Assembly: GCA_938018055.1 (NCBI GenBank)
Contig: CALIKL010000039.1
Span: forward strand, 1 to 61,531
DNA: 61,531 bases
Direction of reading: 5' to 3'
DNA from: an uncultured bacterium
GTDB taxonomy: Bacteria > Bacteroidota > Rhodothermia > Rhodothermales > UBA10348
Shown: piece after piece, positions 44,033 through 52,821 of the stretch
Layout of the letters: every line of letters starts with the position of its first letter
Position numbering within the stretch: position 1 is the stretch's first letter
Position numbers and translations under genes: made by a program
Notes under the pieces: generated by a model
Database searches by the model: none
What the model was told of the DNA's origin: nothing
Seen by the model: only the letters and a program-made list of their open reading frames with translations

Positions 44033-45193
44033 TTAGCGTGGCGAAGCGTTTCCGGGACGGTATTCCCGCGGCGGATCGTCGGCAACGCGTTCGAAGGCCC
44101 AATATCCCATGAACACGACTGCGTACGGATCCATGGTGTCACCCTTGTAGTCAACCATGGCCGGACCGTGATCCAGGAAGGTCCATGAAGTCTGGAAGCG
44201 CGGGTTGGATCGCTCAGGACGAAGCGACCAGTCCAGATAGGCAGGGTCTTCTTTCTCTCCCATGAAGACTATTTCCAGGTGGCCGGTGAAATCAAAAACA
44301 TACTCGTTGGGCGCCTCACCGGACGAGATGAGAGACTCGGGTTCGATGGGAAACCGCTGATTGGAAATAACAGAGCTTTCAGCAAATGCGTCTCCTTGAA
44401 CCCGACCCGCCGAAGGTCGGGAAAACGTCCGGAAACCCTGGCTTTCGGAGCGTCCAGCGATAAGTGCCAGCATGAAATGCCGAAAAGAGCCCATGAATGC
44501 GGCCTTTCGATTCTCTTCCCACGCCATTGCCTGCTCCAAATTGTCGGCCGGGAGTTCCTCATAGAGGCCCTCTCCATCGTAGCGAACTCGCCCCGGAGTG
44601 CTCTGGAAGTCGCTCAGGAAATACTGGATCTGGTATCCGAGTGCTTTGTTTTCAATCAAGAGTGGAGCAGTGGCTCGAGCTGTGAAGGTGCCGCTTGAAA
44701 CTTCGAAATCGAGTACTTCCGGATTCAGGATCGTCGTCAGCTCAGCATTGGGGGTCTCTCCGATAAACTCTCGAGTGAAGCGACGCAAGCGCCTTGCCCA
44801 GCGACGGTCCCGCTCTGCTTCGACCACGATTTCTCCGATATCAATTAAGGCCGGTGTGAGGCTGAAATCAAGGATTTGTGATTCCTCAGACCGGAGAAGG
44901 ATGTCCATGAAATCGTCTTCGAAGCCCAGTATGGAAACGTATAGACGATGCGCGCCAAGAGGGACTTGGTCAAGCACGTACCGGCCATCCCGATCCGTGG
45001 TCGTTCCGATCATGGAAGAGGCAATGAAAACATGAGCACCGGTCAGCGGGACGCCCGTCTCCGCGTCAGTTACGGTTCCAGACACAGTGACGCGCACACC
45101 TTGTCGGCCTTGCGCGGGCTCTGCTTTGAGCAGTGCCAACGAAAAGAAGAGGAGAACAGCGAGCGGTAAGCGCAAAGTGTATACGCGACTCAT
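44033..45193 (-). CDS. Exported protein with carboxypeptidase-regulatory-like domain
   Basis: This 386-residue protein has a signal peptide (cleaved near GRQ) and an N-terminal CarboxypepD_reg-like beta-sandwich (VSGTVTDAETGVPLTGAHVFI, TDRDGRYVLDQVPLGAHRLYV). This domain heads many SusC-type receptors, but here it is followed by about 275 residues without a plug or barrel pattern (WARRLRRFTREFIG, GYQIQYFLSDF, EYVFDFTGHLEI, YLDWSLRP). Paralogues of this type are widespread in Bacteroidota and of unknown function; a surface or periplasmic role is likely. The 237 bases upstream to the acyl-CoA synthetase hold only weak inverted repeats. Confidence 0.8.
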   Translation of the reverse strand: MSRVYTLRLPLAVLLFFSLALLKAEPAQGRQGVRVTVSGTVTDAETGVPLTGAHVFIASSMIGTTTDRDGRYVLDQVPLGAHRLYVSILGFEDDFMDILLRSEESQILDFSLTPALIDIGEIVVEAERDRRWARRLRRFTREFIGETPNAELTTILNPEVLDFEVSSGTFTARATAPLLIENKALGYQIQYFLSDFQSTPGRVRYDGEGLYEELPADNLEQAMAWEENRKAAFMGSFRHFMLALIAGRSESQGFRTFSRPSAGRVQGDAFAESSVISNQRFPIEPESLISSGEAPNEYVFDFTGHLEIVFMGEKEDPAYLDWSLRPERSNPRFQTSWTFLDHGPAMVDYKGDTMDPYAVVFMGYWAFERVADDPPREYRPGNASPR

Positions 45194-45430
45194 AATGAGG
45201 AGTATTCGGATGGCTGAAACTGGAGACTGATTTGCAACAAATATTGATCCGTATCGGCCAATTATCAGCGCGGGTTGGGTGAATCGTCGCCAACCGCCCC
45301 TGAATACTTGTCAAGGAGGTGGCGTCTGTCAGCGGTAAGGTGGCTCAAGAAGCGAAGTGACTATCCGAGGAGCCAAAATCGTTCAACGTGTGGTTGAAAA
45401 TCGACAACCGTTGTATACATGGGCAGACGG

Positions 45431-47440
45431 TCAGATAGCTTCCCGAATCGCATCCAGCGTACTGGGATGCTCAAGACTGGATGTGTCTCCGAGGGTCTTT
45501 CCTTCATGTACAGCCTGAATCAGACGCCGCATCACCTTGGCGTTGCGCGTTTTGGGTAACGCCCTGGTAAAGCGGACAAAGGCGGGCTTGAGTGGCTTGC
45601 CCAATTCGGCAATTACGGCGGTATTCAACTCGGCTCTCAGGGCTTCGACGTAATCGGTGGCGTCCAGGCTATCAGCTGCTGCGTCAGGCCACTGGAAGTG
45701 ATCACCCGGAACAACGAAAAGCCCCACCTCCTGGCCCTTGACCGGGTGAGGAACCCCGACCGCAGCAGATTCAACTACCCCTTCATGCGCATTCACGATG
45801 GCCTCAACCTCAGCCGGTCCGAGTCGTTTTCCTGCCACCTTGATGGTGTCATCACTCCTGCCGAGGATGAACCAGCAACCGTCTTTGTCGACCGCGGCGA
45901 AGTCCCCATGAACCCATGTTCCGGGGAAGCGGTGCCAATAGCTCTCCAGGTAGCGATCCGGGTCATTCAAGAAGCCTCGCGTCATCCCGATCCAAGGCTG
46001 GCGAATCACGACTTCTCCGACCGCCTCACGGATGGATTCTCCCTCCTCGTTGACGATATCGGTGGCCATTCCAGGCACGGGCCCACTGAATGAACAGGGC
46101 TTGAGGGGCTGCAAGAAGTTGCCACAGACATAGCCGCCCGAAATTTCCGTCCCACCACAGTAATTCAGGATTGGTTTACTTCGACCGAGAACGTGCTCGA
46201 AGGTCCAATTCCAGGAAGCAGGATCCCAGGGACTTCCGGTAGAGCCAACGGCTCGAAGTGTGGACAGGTCGGCCTTGTTCACATGATTTGAGCCATGACT
46301 CATGAGCGCCCGTATGAGAACCGGAGAGAGGCCCAGATGTGTGACCTGGTGTTCTTGGACCATACGCCAGAGACGTCCTGGATCGGGGAAATCAGGTGCT
46401 CCGTCAGCAAACACCATGGTGGCCCCAATGGTCATGGTTCCAAAGACCAACCAGGGTCCCATCATCCATCCCATGTCACTCATCCAGTACATGGTATCTC
46501 CGGGACGGACGTCCATGGCGTGATACATGTCCTGAGCGCCCTTGATGGGGAAACCACAATGGGTGTGAACAGCCCCTTTTGGCCGACCCGTCGTTCCTGA
46601 TGTGTAAATGATCATCATGGGGTCTTCGGCCGAGGTATCCGTCGTTTCGGAGGATTCGGGCATTCCCTCGATGAAATCCTGATAGCGTACATCCCGTGTT
46701 GGAGTCAGCGTCAATTCGGCATTCGGAATACGTTCGTGGACAATGACGCGGCGAACGGTGGGACATTGGGCGAGGGCTTCATCCGCAACAGCTTTCAAGG
46801 CAATCGGCTTGCCCCTGCGAGGGAACACATTGCTGGTGAAAAGCGCACAGGCTTCGGCATCATTCAGGCGCGTAGCTACTGCTCTGGGACCGTATCCAGA
46901 AAAGAGCGGCAGAATGATACCTCCGATCTTGATTATGGCAAGGAAAGCAAAGAGCAGCTCGGGTGTCATGGGCATGAAGAGCCCTATTGTATCGCCTTTT
47001 CCAAAGCCATCCTGCCTCAATGCTTCGGCGACCTTGGCAGTTTGCCTAGCAACGTCGGCATAGGAAAAAACAATGATGTCTCCTTCTTCAGATTCATAAC
47101 GCAGCGCCTCACGCGCTGCGAAAGTGGGGTTATCCAGCCATTTGTCGAGCAGGTTGTCGACAATATTCATCCGGCCACCCACACACCATTCGGGAAATTC
47201 GAGCCCGTTTTCCAGACGGACTACCTGCGAGTAAGGCGTCCTGAAACGAATATCCAAATCCTTGAGGGCGGCATCCCAGAACCACGCAATATCCTCGGTA
47301 CTGCGGGTCTGCAGAGCCTCCAGCGAATCAATACCGTGCAGCTGCATGAAGCGCATGAGATTGGAGGCCGCAATCTGCTCTGGATTTGGTGTCCATGCAA
47401 TCTGCTGATCAAATGGAAAGCCTGGGGAAGGTTGGAGCAT
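45431..47440 (-). CDS. AMP-forming acyl-CoA synthetase (acetyl/propionyl-like)
   Basis: This 669-residue enzyme activates a carboxylic acid with ATP and CoA. The P-loop-like motif IYTSGTTGRPKGAVHTH, YWMSDMGWMMGPW, NYCGGTEISGGY (adenine-binding), FILGRSDDTIKVAGKRLGPAE and TRNAKVMRR, with the catalytic Lys, are all present in order. The C-terminal LGDTSSLEHPSTLD and the motif set resemble acetyl-/propionyl-CoA synthetases rather than long-chain ligases. Length is typical. A nearby methylmalonyl-CoA epimerase and an acryloyl-CoA-reductase-like gene make a propionate link plausible, but substrate is not proven. A long frame on the opposite strand (46736-47554) is a shadow. Confidence 0.92.
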   Translation of the reverse strand: MLQPSPGFPFDQQIAWTPNPEQIAASNLMRFMQLHGIDSLEALQTRSTEDIAWFWDAALKDLDIRFRTPYSQVVRLENGLEFPEWCVGGRMNIVDNLLDKWLDNPTFAAREALRYESEEGDIIVFSYADVARQTAKVAEALRQDGFGKGDTIGLFMPMTPELLFAFLAIIKIGGIILPLFSGYGPRAVATRLNDAEACALFTSNVFPRRGKPIALKAVADEALAQCPTVRRVIVHERIPNAELTLTPTRDVRYQDFIEGMPESSETTDTSAEDPMMIIYTSGTTGRPKGAVHTHCGFPIKGAQDMYHAMDVRPGDTMYWMSDMGWMMGPWLVFGTMTIGATMVFADGAPDFPDPGRLWRMVQEHQVTHLGLSPVLIRALMSHGSNHVNKADLSTLRAVGSTGSPWDPASWNWTFEHVLGRSKPILNYCGGTEISGGYVCGNFLQPLKPCSFSGPVPGMATDIVNEEGESIREAVGEVVIRQPWIGMTRGFLNDPDRYLESYWHRFPGTWVHGDFAAVDKDGCWFILGRSDDTIKVAGKRLGPAEVEAIVNAHEGVVESAAVGVPHPVKGQEVGLFVVPGDHFQWPDAAADSLDATDYVEALRAELNTAVIAELGKPLKPAFVRFTRALPKTRNAKVMRRLIQAVHEGKTLGDTSSLEHPSTLDAIREAI

Positions 47441-47572
47441 GTCCGGATAGGAACGAGGGGAAGTGGAGGAAGGTCACGCAAATTTGAACCGAATCTATGG
47501 ACGAATCAAAAAACCTTATGGTCCGACGGTCGTTTACGGCGCGAATTAACCTGAAATGAGCCTGCCGCTTTC

Positions 47573-48928
47573 ATGAACCGACTGTCCCTGATTGGATTAC
47601 TCATCGCCTTGGTTTTTACAGGCTGTGCCCCGGAAACACCGAGTGATGGCCTCATCCTAGACGCCATTCCCGGTCCCGACGCCGGCAATCCAAACCAGAT
47701 GTTGGTATGGAATGATGCGCTGTATCTCCAGCTGAACGACATGACCTTCGGGTCGGAAATTTGGAAGCTGGACGATTCGGGTTTGTCACGCATCACCGAT
47801 ATCGAACCATTGGAAGGAAACGCAGCTCCGGCACGATTCTTCGTCTTCAAAGACGAACTCTATTTCACAGCGCTTAAAGAGCCCTATGGTCGGGAGCTGT
47901 TTGTACTCGATGGCAATGATGACCGGCTGGTTCGCGACATTGGTGAAAGCCCCAGCAGTTCTTCGCCTGTGGGTTTTACCGAGTTCGACGGCAGCGTTTA
48001 CTTCACGGCCAATGATGATGTGATTGGGCACGAACTCTGGCGGTGGGATGGCGAGACGGTCTCGCTGGCGGCAGATGTCAATGAGGGACCTGGCAGTTCC
48101 AACCCGGCTTGGCACCGCGTGTTGGGAGATAACTTGGTGTTCGCCGCTCAACGAGCCGGACACGGTACTGAGCTGTTTTTGTACGACGGGACGTCTGTCC
48201 GCATGGCTGCTGAGATGAATCCAGGGCCATCGGGATCCCGTCCGTCCGAGCTCACAGTTGTTGGTGAAATGCTCTACTTCAGCGCATATACGCCCGATGA
48301 GGGTATTGAACTGTGGTCCTGGGATGGAGAGACGGAAGCGCTGGTTGCAGATATCCGACCGGGTACAGACAGCTCATCGCCTCGCTCGCTGACGGCCCAT
48401 GACGGCCGCCTGTTTTTTACCGCGAGCCATCCTGATCATGGCGCGGAACTGTTCATGCTCACGCCAGGTGGCGCACCGGAGCTGGTGAAGGATATTCGCG
48501 AGGGTGACCGGGACGCGACGCCACACGAGTTGCATTCTCACGGAGAGATTCTATACTTCGCTGCCGAGGACGGTATTAACGGCCTTGAACTGTGGGACTG
48601 GACGGAGACGGACGGAGCTCGAATCGTAGCCGATATTGATGAGGGCAGCATGGGCTCCGACCCACATGCCATGATCAGTTTCAACGATGAATGGCTTTAT
48701 TTCTCCGCAAGGACTCAGCGTTTTGGCGTAGAACTCTGGAGAACCAACGGGACCACGACGGAAATGCTGCGTGATACGTGGCCGGGATCCTTCGGGTCAA
48801 CTCCGAACGATTATGCCGTGCTTGGTGACCGCATCTGCCACTCGGCAGCCGATGAAATGCATGGCCGCGAGTTGTGGTGCCAGGTTCATAGTACCGCCAC
48901 GCCTGTGCAGACCCGGACGCGTCCCTGA
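47573..48928 (+). CDS. ELWxxDGT-repeat lipoprotein
   Basis: This 451-residue lipoprotein (lipobox VFTGC, Cys about residue 17) is built almost wholly from nine repeats of about 47-50 residues. Each carries a form of the ELWxxDGT motif: SEIWKLDDSG, RELFVLDGND, HELWRWDGET, TELFLYDGTS, IELWSWDGET, AELFMLTPGG, LELWDWTETD, VELWRTNGTT and a final RELWCQV. Between them are strands such as LYFTA and LVADI. This is a beta-propeller-like array known from Bacteroidota and myxobacterial surface proteins. Its partner or ligand is unknown. It is divergent from the acyl-CoA synthetase with 132 bases between; CAAATTTG at 47479-47486 is a small palindrome there. Confidence 0.85.
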   Translation: MNRLSLIGLLIALVFTGCAPETPSDGLILDAIPGPDAGNPNQMLVWNDALYLQLNDMTFGSEIWKLDDSGLSRITDIEPLEGNAAPARFFVFKDELYFTALKEPYGRELFVLDGNDDRLVRDIGESPSSSSPVGFTEFDGSVYFTANDDVIGHELWRWDGETVSLAADVNEGPGSSNPAWHRVLGDNLVFAAQRAGHGTELFLYDGTSVRMAAEMNPGPSGSRPSELTVVGEMLYFSAYTPDEGIELWSWDGETEALVADIRPGTDSSSPRSLTAHDGRLFFTASHPDHGAELFMLTPGGAPELVKDIREGDRDATPHELHSHGEILYFAAEDGINGLELWDWTETDGARIVADIDEGSMGSDPHAMISFNDEWLYFSARTQRFGVELWRTNGTTTEMLRDTWPGSFGSTPNDYAVLGDRICHSAADEMHGRELWCQVHSTATPVQTRTRP

Positions 48929-48941
48929 TTCAGCGTAATCC

Positions 48942-50150
48942 TCAGTGACCGGTTTCGCCTTCGAAACCACTCATGCCTTTGCCTGCATTGTAAAGCTCTG
49001 GTCTCCAGGATAGCATGTAGTCTGCATCCTCGGCGCCCAACGCCAGCTTGGTCAGGCGTAAGGGGCGGAATGTGTCTACCATTACGGCAAGCTCCTCCGT
49101 TCGCTCTTTACCGATGGACGCTTCTACCGTGCCAGGATGGGGGCCGTGGGCAATGCCTCCCGGGTGCAGTGTAAAGGATCCCCGATCGATGCCGCGGCGA
49201 CTCATGAAGTCACCCTCGGCATAGTAGAGCACCTCGTCCGAGTCGATGTTGGAGTGGTTGTAAGGTGCCGGGATTCCCTGCGGATGATAGTCGAAGAGAC
49301 GAGGCACGAAGGAGCAGATCACAAAGTTGTGGCCCGTAAAGTGCTGGTGTACCGGAGGGGGTTGGTGCACGCGGCCCGTAATGGGCTCAAAGTCGTGGAT
49401 GGACGTCGCATACGGATACATGTAGCCGTCCCATCCGACAAAGTCGAAAGGGTGGTATCGGAAGATGACGGGGTGCAGGTAGTCATGCTTGGCAATGCGC
49501 ACTTCAAAAGCACCTTCCTCATCGTGCGTCACCAGCTCTGAGGGAGGCCGGATATCGCGCTCGCAGTACGGGGAATGCTCCAGGAGCTGTCCAGAATTGT
49601 TTTTGTAGCGTTTCGGGTAATGGATCTCCGAGAATGATTCGATTACCAGCAGGCGGCGAGGACCCTCATTGAACTTCCAACGATGGGTTATCGTGCGTGG
49701 CACATGCACATAATCCCCTTTTTGGAAGGGGACGTTTCCAAAGGGGCTTTCCAGCACGCCTTCACCATCATGCACGTAAATCATTTCGTCCGCGACAGCA
49801 TTGCGATAGAAATAGTCCATCTGCTCGGTAGGCGTCGCAATAGCCAATCGCACATCACTGTTTCCCATCACTACTCGTCGTGACTCCAACCATGCACCCT
49901 CGGAGGGTACGTCGAAGCCGCGAACATGCCGGTGTCTCAAGAAATCCAGATCAGCATACTCCACACCGTACGGAACAGGATCCAGAACCTTGTCGACAAC
50001 CGTCGGCGGATGCACGTGGTAGGCAATGGAAGAGATGCCGCTGAATCCTTCGGCTCCTATCACTTCTTCGCTATACAGCTGGCCGTCAGGACGGCGAAAC
50101 TGTGTGTGACGCTTTTGGGGCACCTCGCCCATGCGAACGTAATGAGGCAT
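48942..50150 (-). CDS. hmgA: Homogentisate 1,2-dioxygenase
   Basis: This 402-residue iron dioxygenase opens the ring of homogentisate to maleylacetoacetate in tyrosine and phenylalanine breakdown. Family signatures include GEVPQKRHTQFR at the N-terminus, IAYHVHPPT, DEMIYVHDGEGVLES, and the iron site in the C-terminal cupin (PPPVHQHFTGHNFVICSF with downstream Glu and His). The bacterial short form is near 380-440 residues, so length fits. It follows hppD on the same strand with a 62-base gap and forms an evident two-gene catabolic operon. The later steps (isomerase, fumarylacetoacetase) are not in the window. Confidence 0.95.
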   Translation of the reverse strand: MPHYVRMGEVPQKRHTQFRRPDGQLYSEEVIGAEGFSGISSIAYHVHPPTVVDKVLDPVPYGVEYADLDFLRHRHVRGFDVPSEGAWLESRRVVMGNSDVRLAIATPTEQMDYFYRNAVADEMIYVHDGEGVLESPFGNVPFQKGDYVHVPRTITHRWKFNEGPRRLLVIESFSEIHYPKRYKNNSGQLLEHSPYCERDIRPPSELVTHDEEGAFEVRIAKHDYLHPVIFRYHPFDFVGWDGYMYPYATSIHDFEPITGRVHQPPPVHQHFTGHNFVICSFVPRLFDYHPQGIPAPYNHSNIDSDEVLYYAEGDFMSRRGIDRGSFTLHPGGIAHGPHPGTVEASIGKERTEELAVMVDTFRPLRLTKLALGAEDADYMLSWRPELYNAGKGMSGFEGETGH

Positions 50151-50212
50151 GCTGCTGTCTCTGGATGCTGGGGTGTAGAATGGAAAGGCGGGATTACTGA
50201 AAAGACCGGCGT

Positions 50213-51340
50213 CTAGAGATTACCTCGACGCTCTTGCTCCCGTTCGATCGATTCAAATAACGCCTTGAAGTTACCTTTTCCGAAGGAACGCGCTCCTTTT
50301 CGCTGGATGATCTCGTAAAAGACGGTCGGGCGGTCCTGGACCGGTCTGGTAAATATCTGAAGCAGATAGCCCTCGTCGTCGCGGTCGACAAGAATTCCCA
50401 GTTCCTTGAGAGGAAGCAAATCCTCATCGATCTCTCCGACCCGGTCGAGCAGGGTGTCATAATACGAGTCGGGGATATTAAGGAACTGGATACCACGGCT
50501 TCGCAGCGCAGAAACCGTTTCGATGATATTGTTGGTTGCCATGGCTACATGCTGAACTCCCGGGCCGCCATAAAAATCGAGATATTCCTCAATCTGACTT
50601 TTCTTCTTTCCCTGAGCTGGTTCATTGATCGGAAATTTGATCCGATCGTTGCCGTTGGCCATGACCTTTGACATCAGGGCCGAGTACTCTGTCGAAATGT
50701 CCTTGTCATCGAAGGTGAGCAGATTGCGAAAGCCCATCACGTCAGAATAGAAATCGGCATATTTGTTCATATCGCCTAGATGAACATTTCCCACGCAGTG
50801 ATCTACATACCGCAGGCCGACTTCGGCAACGTTGAAGTCCTCGTCGATCCAAGCCTCGAAACCGGGTAAAAAGACGCCAGAGTAGTCTTTTCGCTCGACG
50901 AAAGTATGGATGGTGTCACCATAGGTCCGAATCGATGCCTTTACGACCTGCCCATGTTCATCTGCGAAAACCTGGGGTTCCTGGACGGGAATTGCACCGC
51001 GCCTTGTTGTCTCCTCAAATGCAGAACGCGCATCGTCTACCCACAAAGCCAGGTCCCGTACACCATCCCCATGCCGTTTGACATGCTCAGCGACAACGGA
51101 GTCTTCTACCAGCGAGGACGTCAGGACAAAGCGGATCTTGTCTTGTTGCACCACATAACTGGTCCGTTCCCGGTTTCCGGTCTCGAGCCCGGAGTAGGCT
51201 ACCGGCTGAAATCCGAAAGCGGAGCGGTAGAAATGGGCTGCCTGCTTGGCGTTGCCGACGAAAATTTCAACGTAGTCCGTGCCATTGAGGGGGAGGAAGT
51301 CAGCGGTCGGATCCAGCGCGGTTGAAGGAGCTGCCTGCAT
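50213..51340 (-). CDS. hppD: 4-Hydroxyphenylpyruvate dioxygenase
   Basis: This 375-residue non-heme iron enzyme turns 4-hydroxyphenylpyruvate into homogentisate, the substrate of the next gene. Two VOC-fold domains are visible. The iron ligands are the His in YVDHCVGNVHLG, the His in GGPGVQHVAMAT, and the Glu in VFYEIIQRKGARSFG near the C-terminus. FKALFESIEREQERRGNL ends the protein as in the family. It is the first gene of the hppD-hmgA pair, and the divergent upstream region carries several dyads that may bind a regulator. Confidence 0.96.
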   Translation of the reverse strand: MQAAPSTALDPTADFLPLNGTDYVEIFVGNAKQAAHFYRSAFGFQPVAYSGLETGNRERTSYVVQQDKIRFVLTSSLVEDSVVAEHVKRHGDGVRDLALWVDDARSAFEETTRRGAIPVQEPQVFADEHGQVVKASIRTYGDTIHTFVERKDYSGVFLPGFEAWIDEDFNVAEVGLRYVDHCVGNVHLGDMNKYADFYSDVMGFRNLLTFDDKDISTEYSALMSKVMANGNDRIKFPINEPAQGKKKSQIEEYLDFYGGPGVQHVAMATNNIIETVSALRSRGIQFLNIPDSYYDTLLDRVGEIDEDLLPLKELGILVDRDDEGYLLQIFTRPVQDRPTVFYEIIQRKGARSFGKGNFKALFESIEREQERRGNL

Positions 51341-51391
51341 GGTGCGTGATTCAAAGGGTGGCTTGAGATGTTATCCTGGTGCGTCTTGATA

Positions 51392-51407
51392 GCGCTTCCA
51401 GAAGCGC
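51392..51407. promoter_or_regulatory. 16-base perfect palindrome upstream of hppD
   Basis: GCGCTTCCAGAAGCGC (51392-51407) is GCGCTTC/GAAGCGC around a CA centre, 52 bases upstream of the hppD start. The following ATAAAAAA is on the wrong side for a terminator of either flanking gene, so an operator for a dimeric regulator is more likely. Inference only. Confidence 0.4.
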
Positions 51408-51450
51408 ATAAAAAACAATGCGTGGCAAACAAGAAAGTGGCCAGAACATT

Positions 51451-51487
51451 ATTTGTTCATGAAGCAAATACCGGAATTCAATTCGGT
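51451..51487. promoter_or_regulatory. Two adjacent imperfect palindromes in the hppD upstream region
   Basis: ATTTG-TTCATGAA-G-CAAAT (51451-51469) has a perfect 8-base core and matching flanks with one extra base; it adjoins ACCGGAATTCAATTCGGT (51470-51487), also an imperfect palindrome. Both lie in the 275-base gap between hppD and the divergent lipoprotein gene and could be operator sites or promoter elements. Confidence 0.3.
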
Positions 51488-51615
51488 GTTTTGTGGGAAA
51501 AGGACGAAACGAGTCGCATTCGATTCGACGTGTTGAAACAGAATCCGCGACAACCGTATTGAAGCGCTTCATCCGTCCGGTCGAAAAAGGAAGGGTGCCC
51601 GTCCCGATAAATGAT

Positions 51616-52806
51616 ATGATCTCCATACCAATCAGTTCGAATCGCAGTGATTCATCTTCTGCATGGAAGGGGCTGATCATGGTTTTGTGGTTCCTGATGC
51701 TCATGACCACAGGGTGCGGAACGCCGGACCGATTCGCTGTGCGGGACCTGAATGTGCTGCGCGAAGGATGGGATACCCTAGACGTTTCAGCCCGATTCGT
51801 CCAGGATCGTCCCATGGCGGGTATGTCGGAGGTAATACCGGATCTGGTTACGGTAACCCTTTTCGACGAGGCATACGATACGCTGTATGCTGGCCCGTTG
51901 GGTCGCATTGCAGTGTTCGACGAGAATCTTGGAAACGCGGAACGCCTGCTCCTGGAGGTTTGCGGTTACCTCGGTCCCAGACAGTCGTGTAATCAACACG
52001 CACTGTCTGCTTCTCCAAAGCGAGCGTTTGCAGAATACGATGTTACCTTTCCGCAGGATAGTACCAACGGATACGAGCGCGCTTACGTAGCGTCCAGGGT
52101 ACTTCTCGAGCGCCAGATCCACGGAGAAGATGGGTGGGAACGATTTGAGCCATCCGGACGAAAAGAGGTCTTTATCGATGCCTGGGTAAGCGGCTATCCA
52201 GATGCCCGCATGAAACTTCCCGTGGTACGTCGTGGCCAGCGGTTCATTTTGCCGCAATATGCCGGGTATCGCGACCTGCGTTACGCAATCCAGTCTTCGA
52301 TGCTGGACGCAGATTCTGCCGCCGTCAATTTCGATCTGTTCGTTCAATTGTCTCGAACGGCGCTTTCTGTGGCTTCCGAAGAGATTGTCTTGCGAGCCAA
52401 GTCCGAGTCTGAACGTGAGGATGAAATGCGAACGCTCGTGGAACGGGCTGGAGGACAGATTCTGGAATCACTGGATTCGATTTTCGGTGTGCGGCGTGCT
52501 TATGTATTTATCAACGATTGGTCGTACACGGCATTGGATCGAGTGTACCGCGCCGAATTTGAATTACACTGGCAATCGGGATTCCGTGGGGCATGGTCCG
52601 ATATTTCAGGAGAAATGCAGGTGCGTAGCGATGGTGAGCTCGGTACCTTCACCCTCATTCGAGCCAGTGAGCCTGCCGGCGAACGATGGGAACAGCGCAT
52701 TGGCCGATCTGTGCTTGCACTCGATCATCTTTATCCTGAGAACGAGATCCTTCCGCCGGATGAGGGTTTCGAATCCCTTCGAGACGAAGAGGGATCTGAT
52801 TTTTAA
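51616..52806 (+). CDS. Lipoprotein with GWxTD-like helical domain, unknown function
   Basis: This protein of about 396 residues has a hydrophobic N-terminal segment ending in a lipobox (LMTTGC), a beta-rich domain (about 35-240) with LTLFDEAYD-like strands, and a helical C-terminal part with repeated acidic and aromatic residues (RAYVFINDWSYTALDRVYRAEF). I do not recognise a confident family; GWxTD-type Bacteroidota proteins share such an N-terminal layout, but the motif itself is not seen. The frame is open from 51493, yet those residues have no signal character; ATG 51616 is preferred. The AcuI-like gene starts 15 bases after the stop. Confidence 0.7.
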   Translation: MISIPISSNRSDSSSAWKGLIMVLWFLMLMTTGCGTPDRFAVRDLNVLREGWDTLDVSARFVQDRPMAGMSEVIPDLVTVTLFDEAYDTLYAGPLGRIAVFDENLGNAERLLLEVCGYLGPRQSCNQHALSASPKRAFAEYDVTFPQDSTNGYERAYVASRVLLERQIHGEDGWERFEPSGRKEVFIDAWVSGYPDARMKLPVVRRGQRFILPQYAGYRDLRYAIQSSMLDADSAAVNFDLFVQLSRTALSVASEEIVLRAKSESEREDEMRTLVERAGGQILESLDSIFGVRRAYVFINDWSYTALDRVYRAEFELHWQSGFRGAWSDISGEMQVRSDGELGTFTLIRASEPAGERWEQRIGRSVLALDHLYPENEILPPDEGFESLRDEEGSDF

Positions 52807-52821
52807 AAAGAGACGTCGCGA

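Noticed and set aside
46736-47554. 272-residue plus-strand frame antisense to the acyl-CoA synthetase
   Set aside because: No domain or signal; the synthetase frame is intact with all catalytic motifs.
51392-51416. Terminator hairpin with an AT-rich tail near hppD
   Set aside because: The tail is A-rich on the plus strand and would give T before the stem on the minus strand, and no gene ends there.
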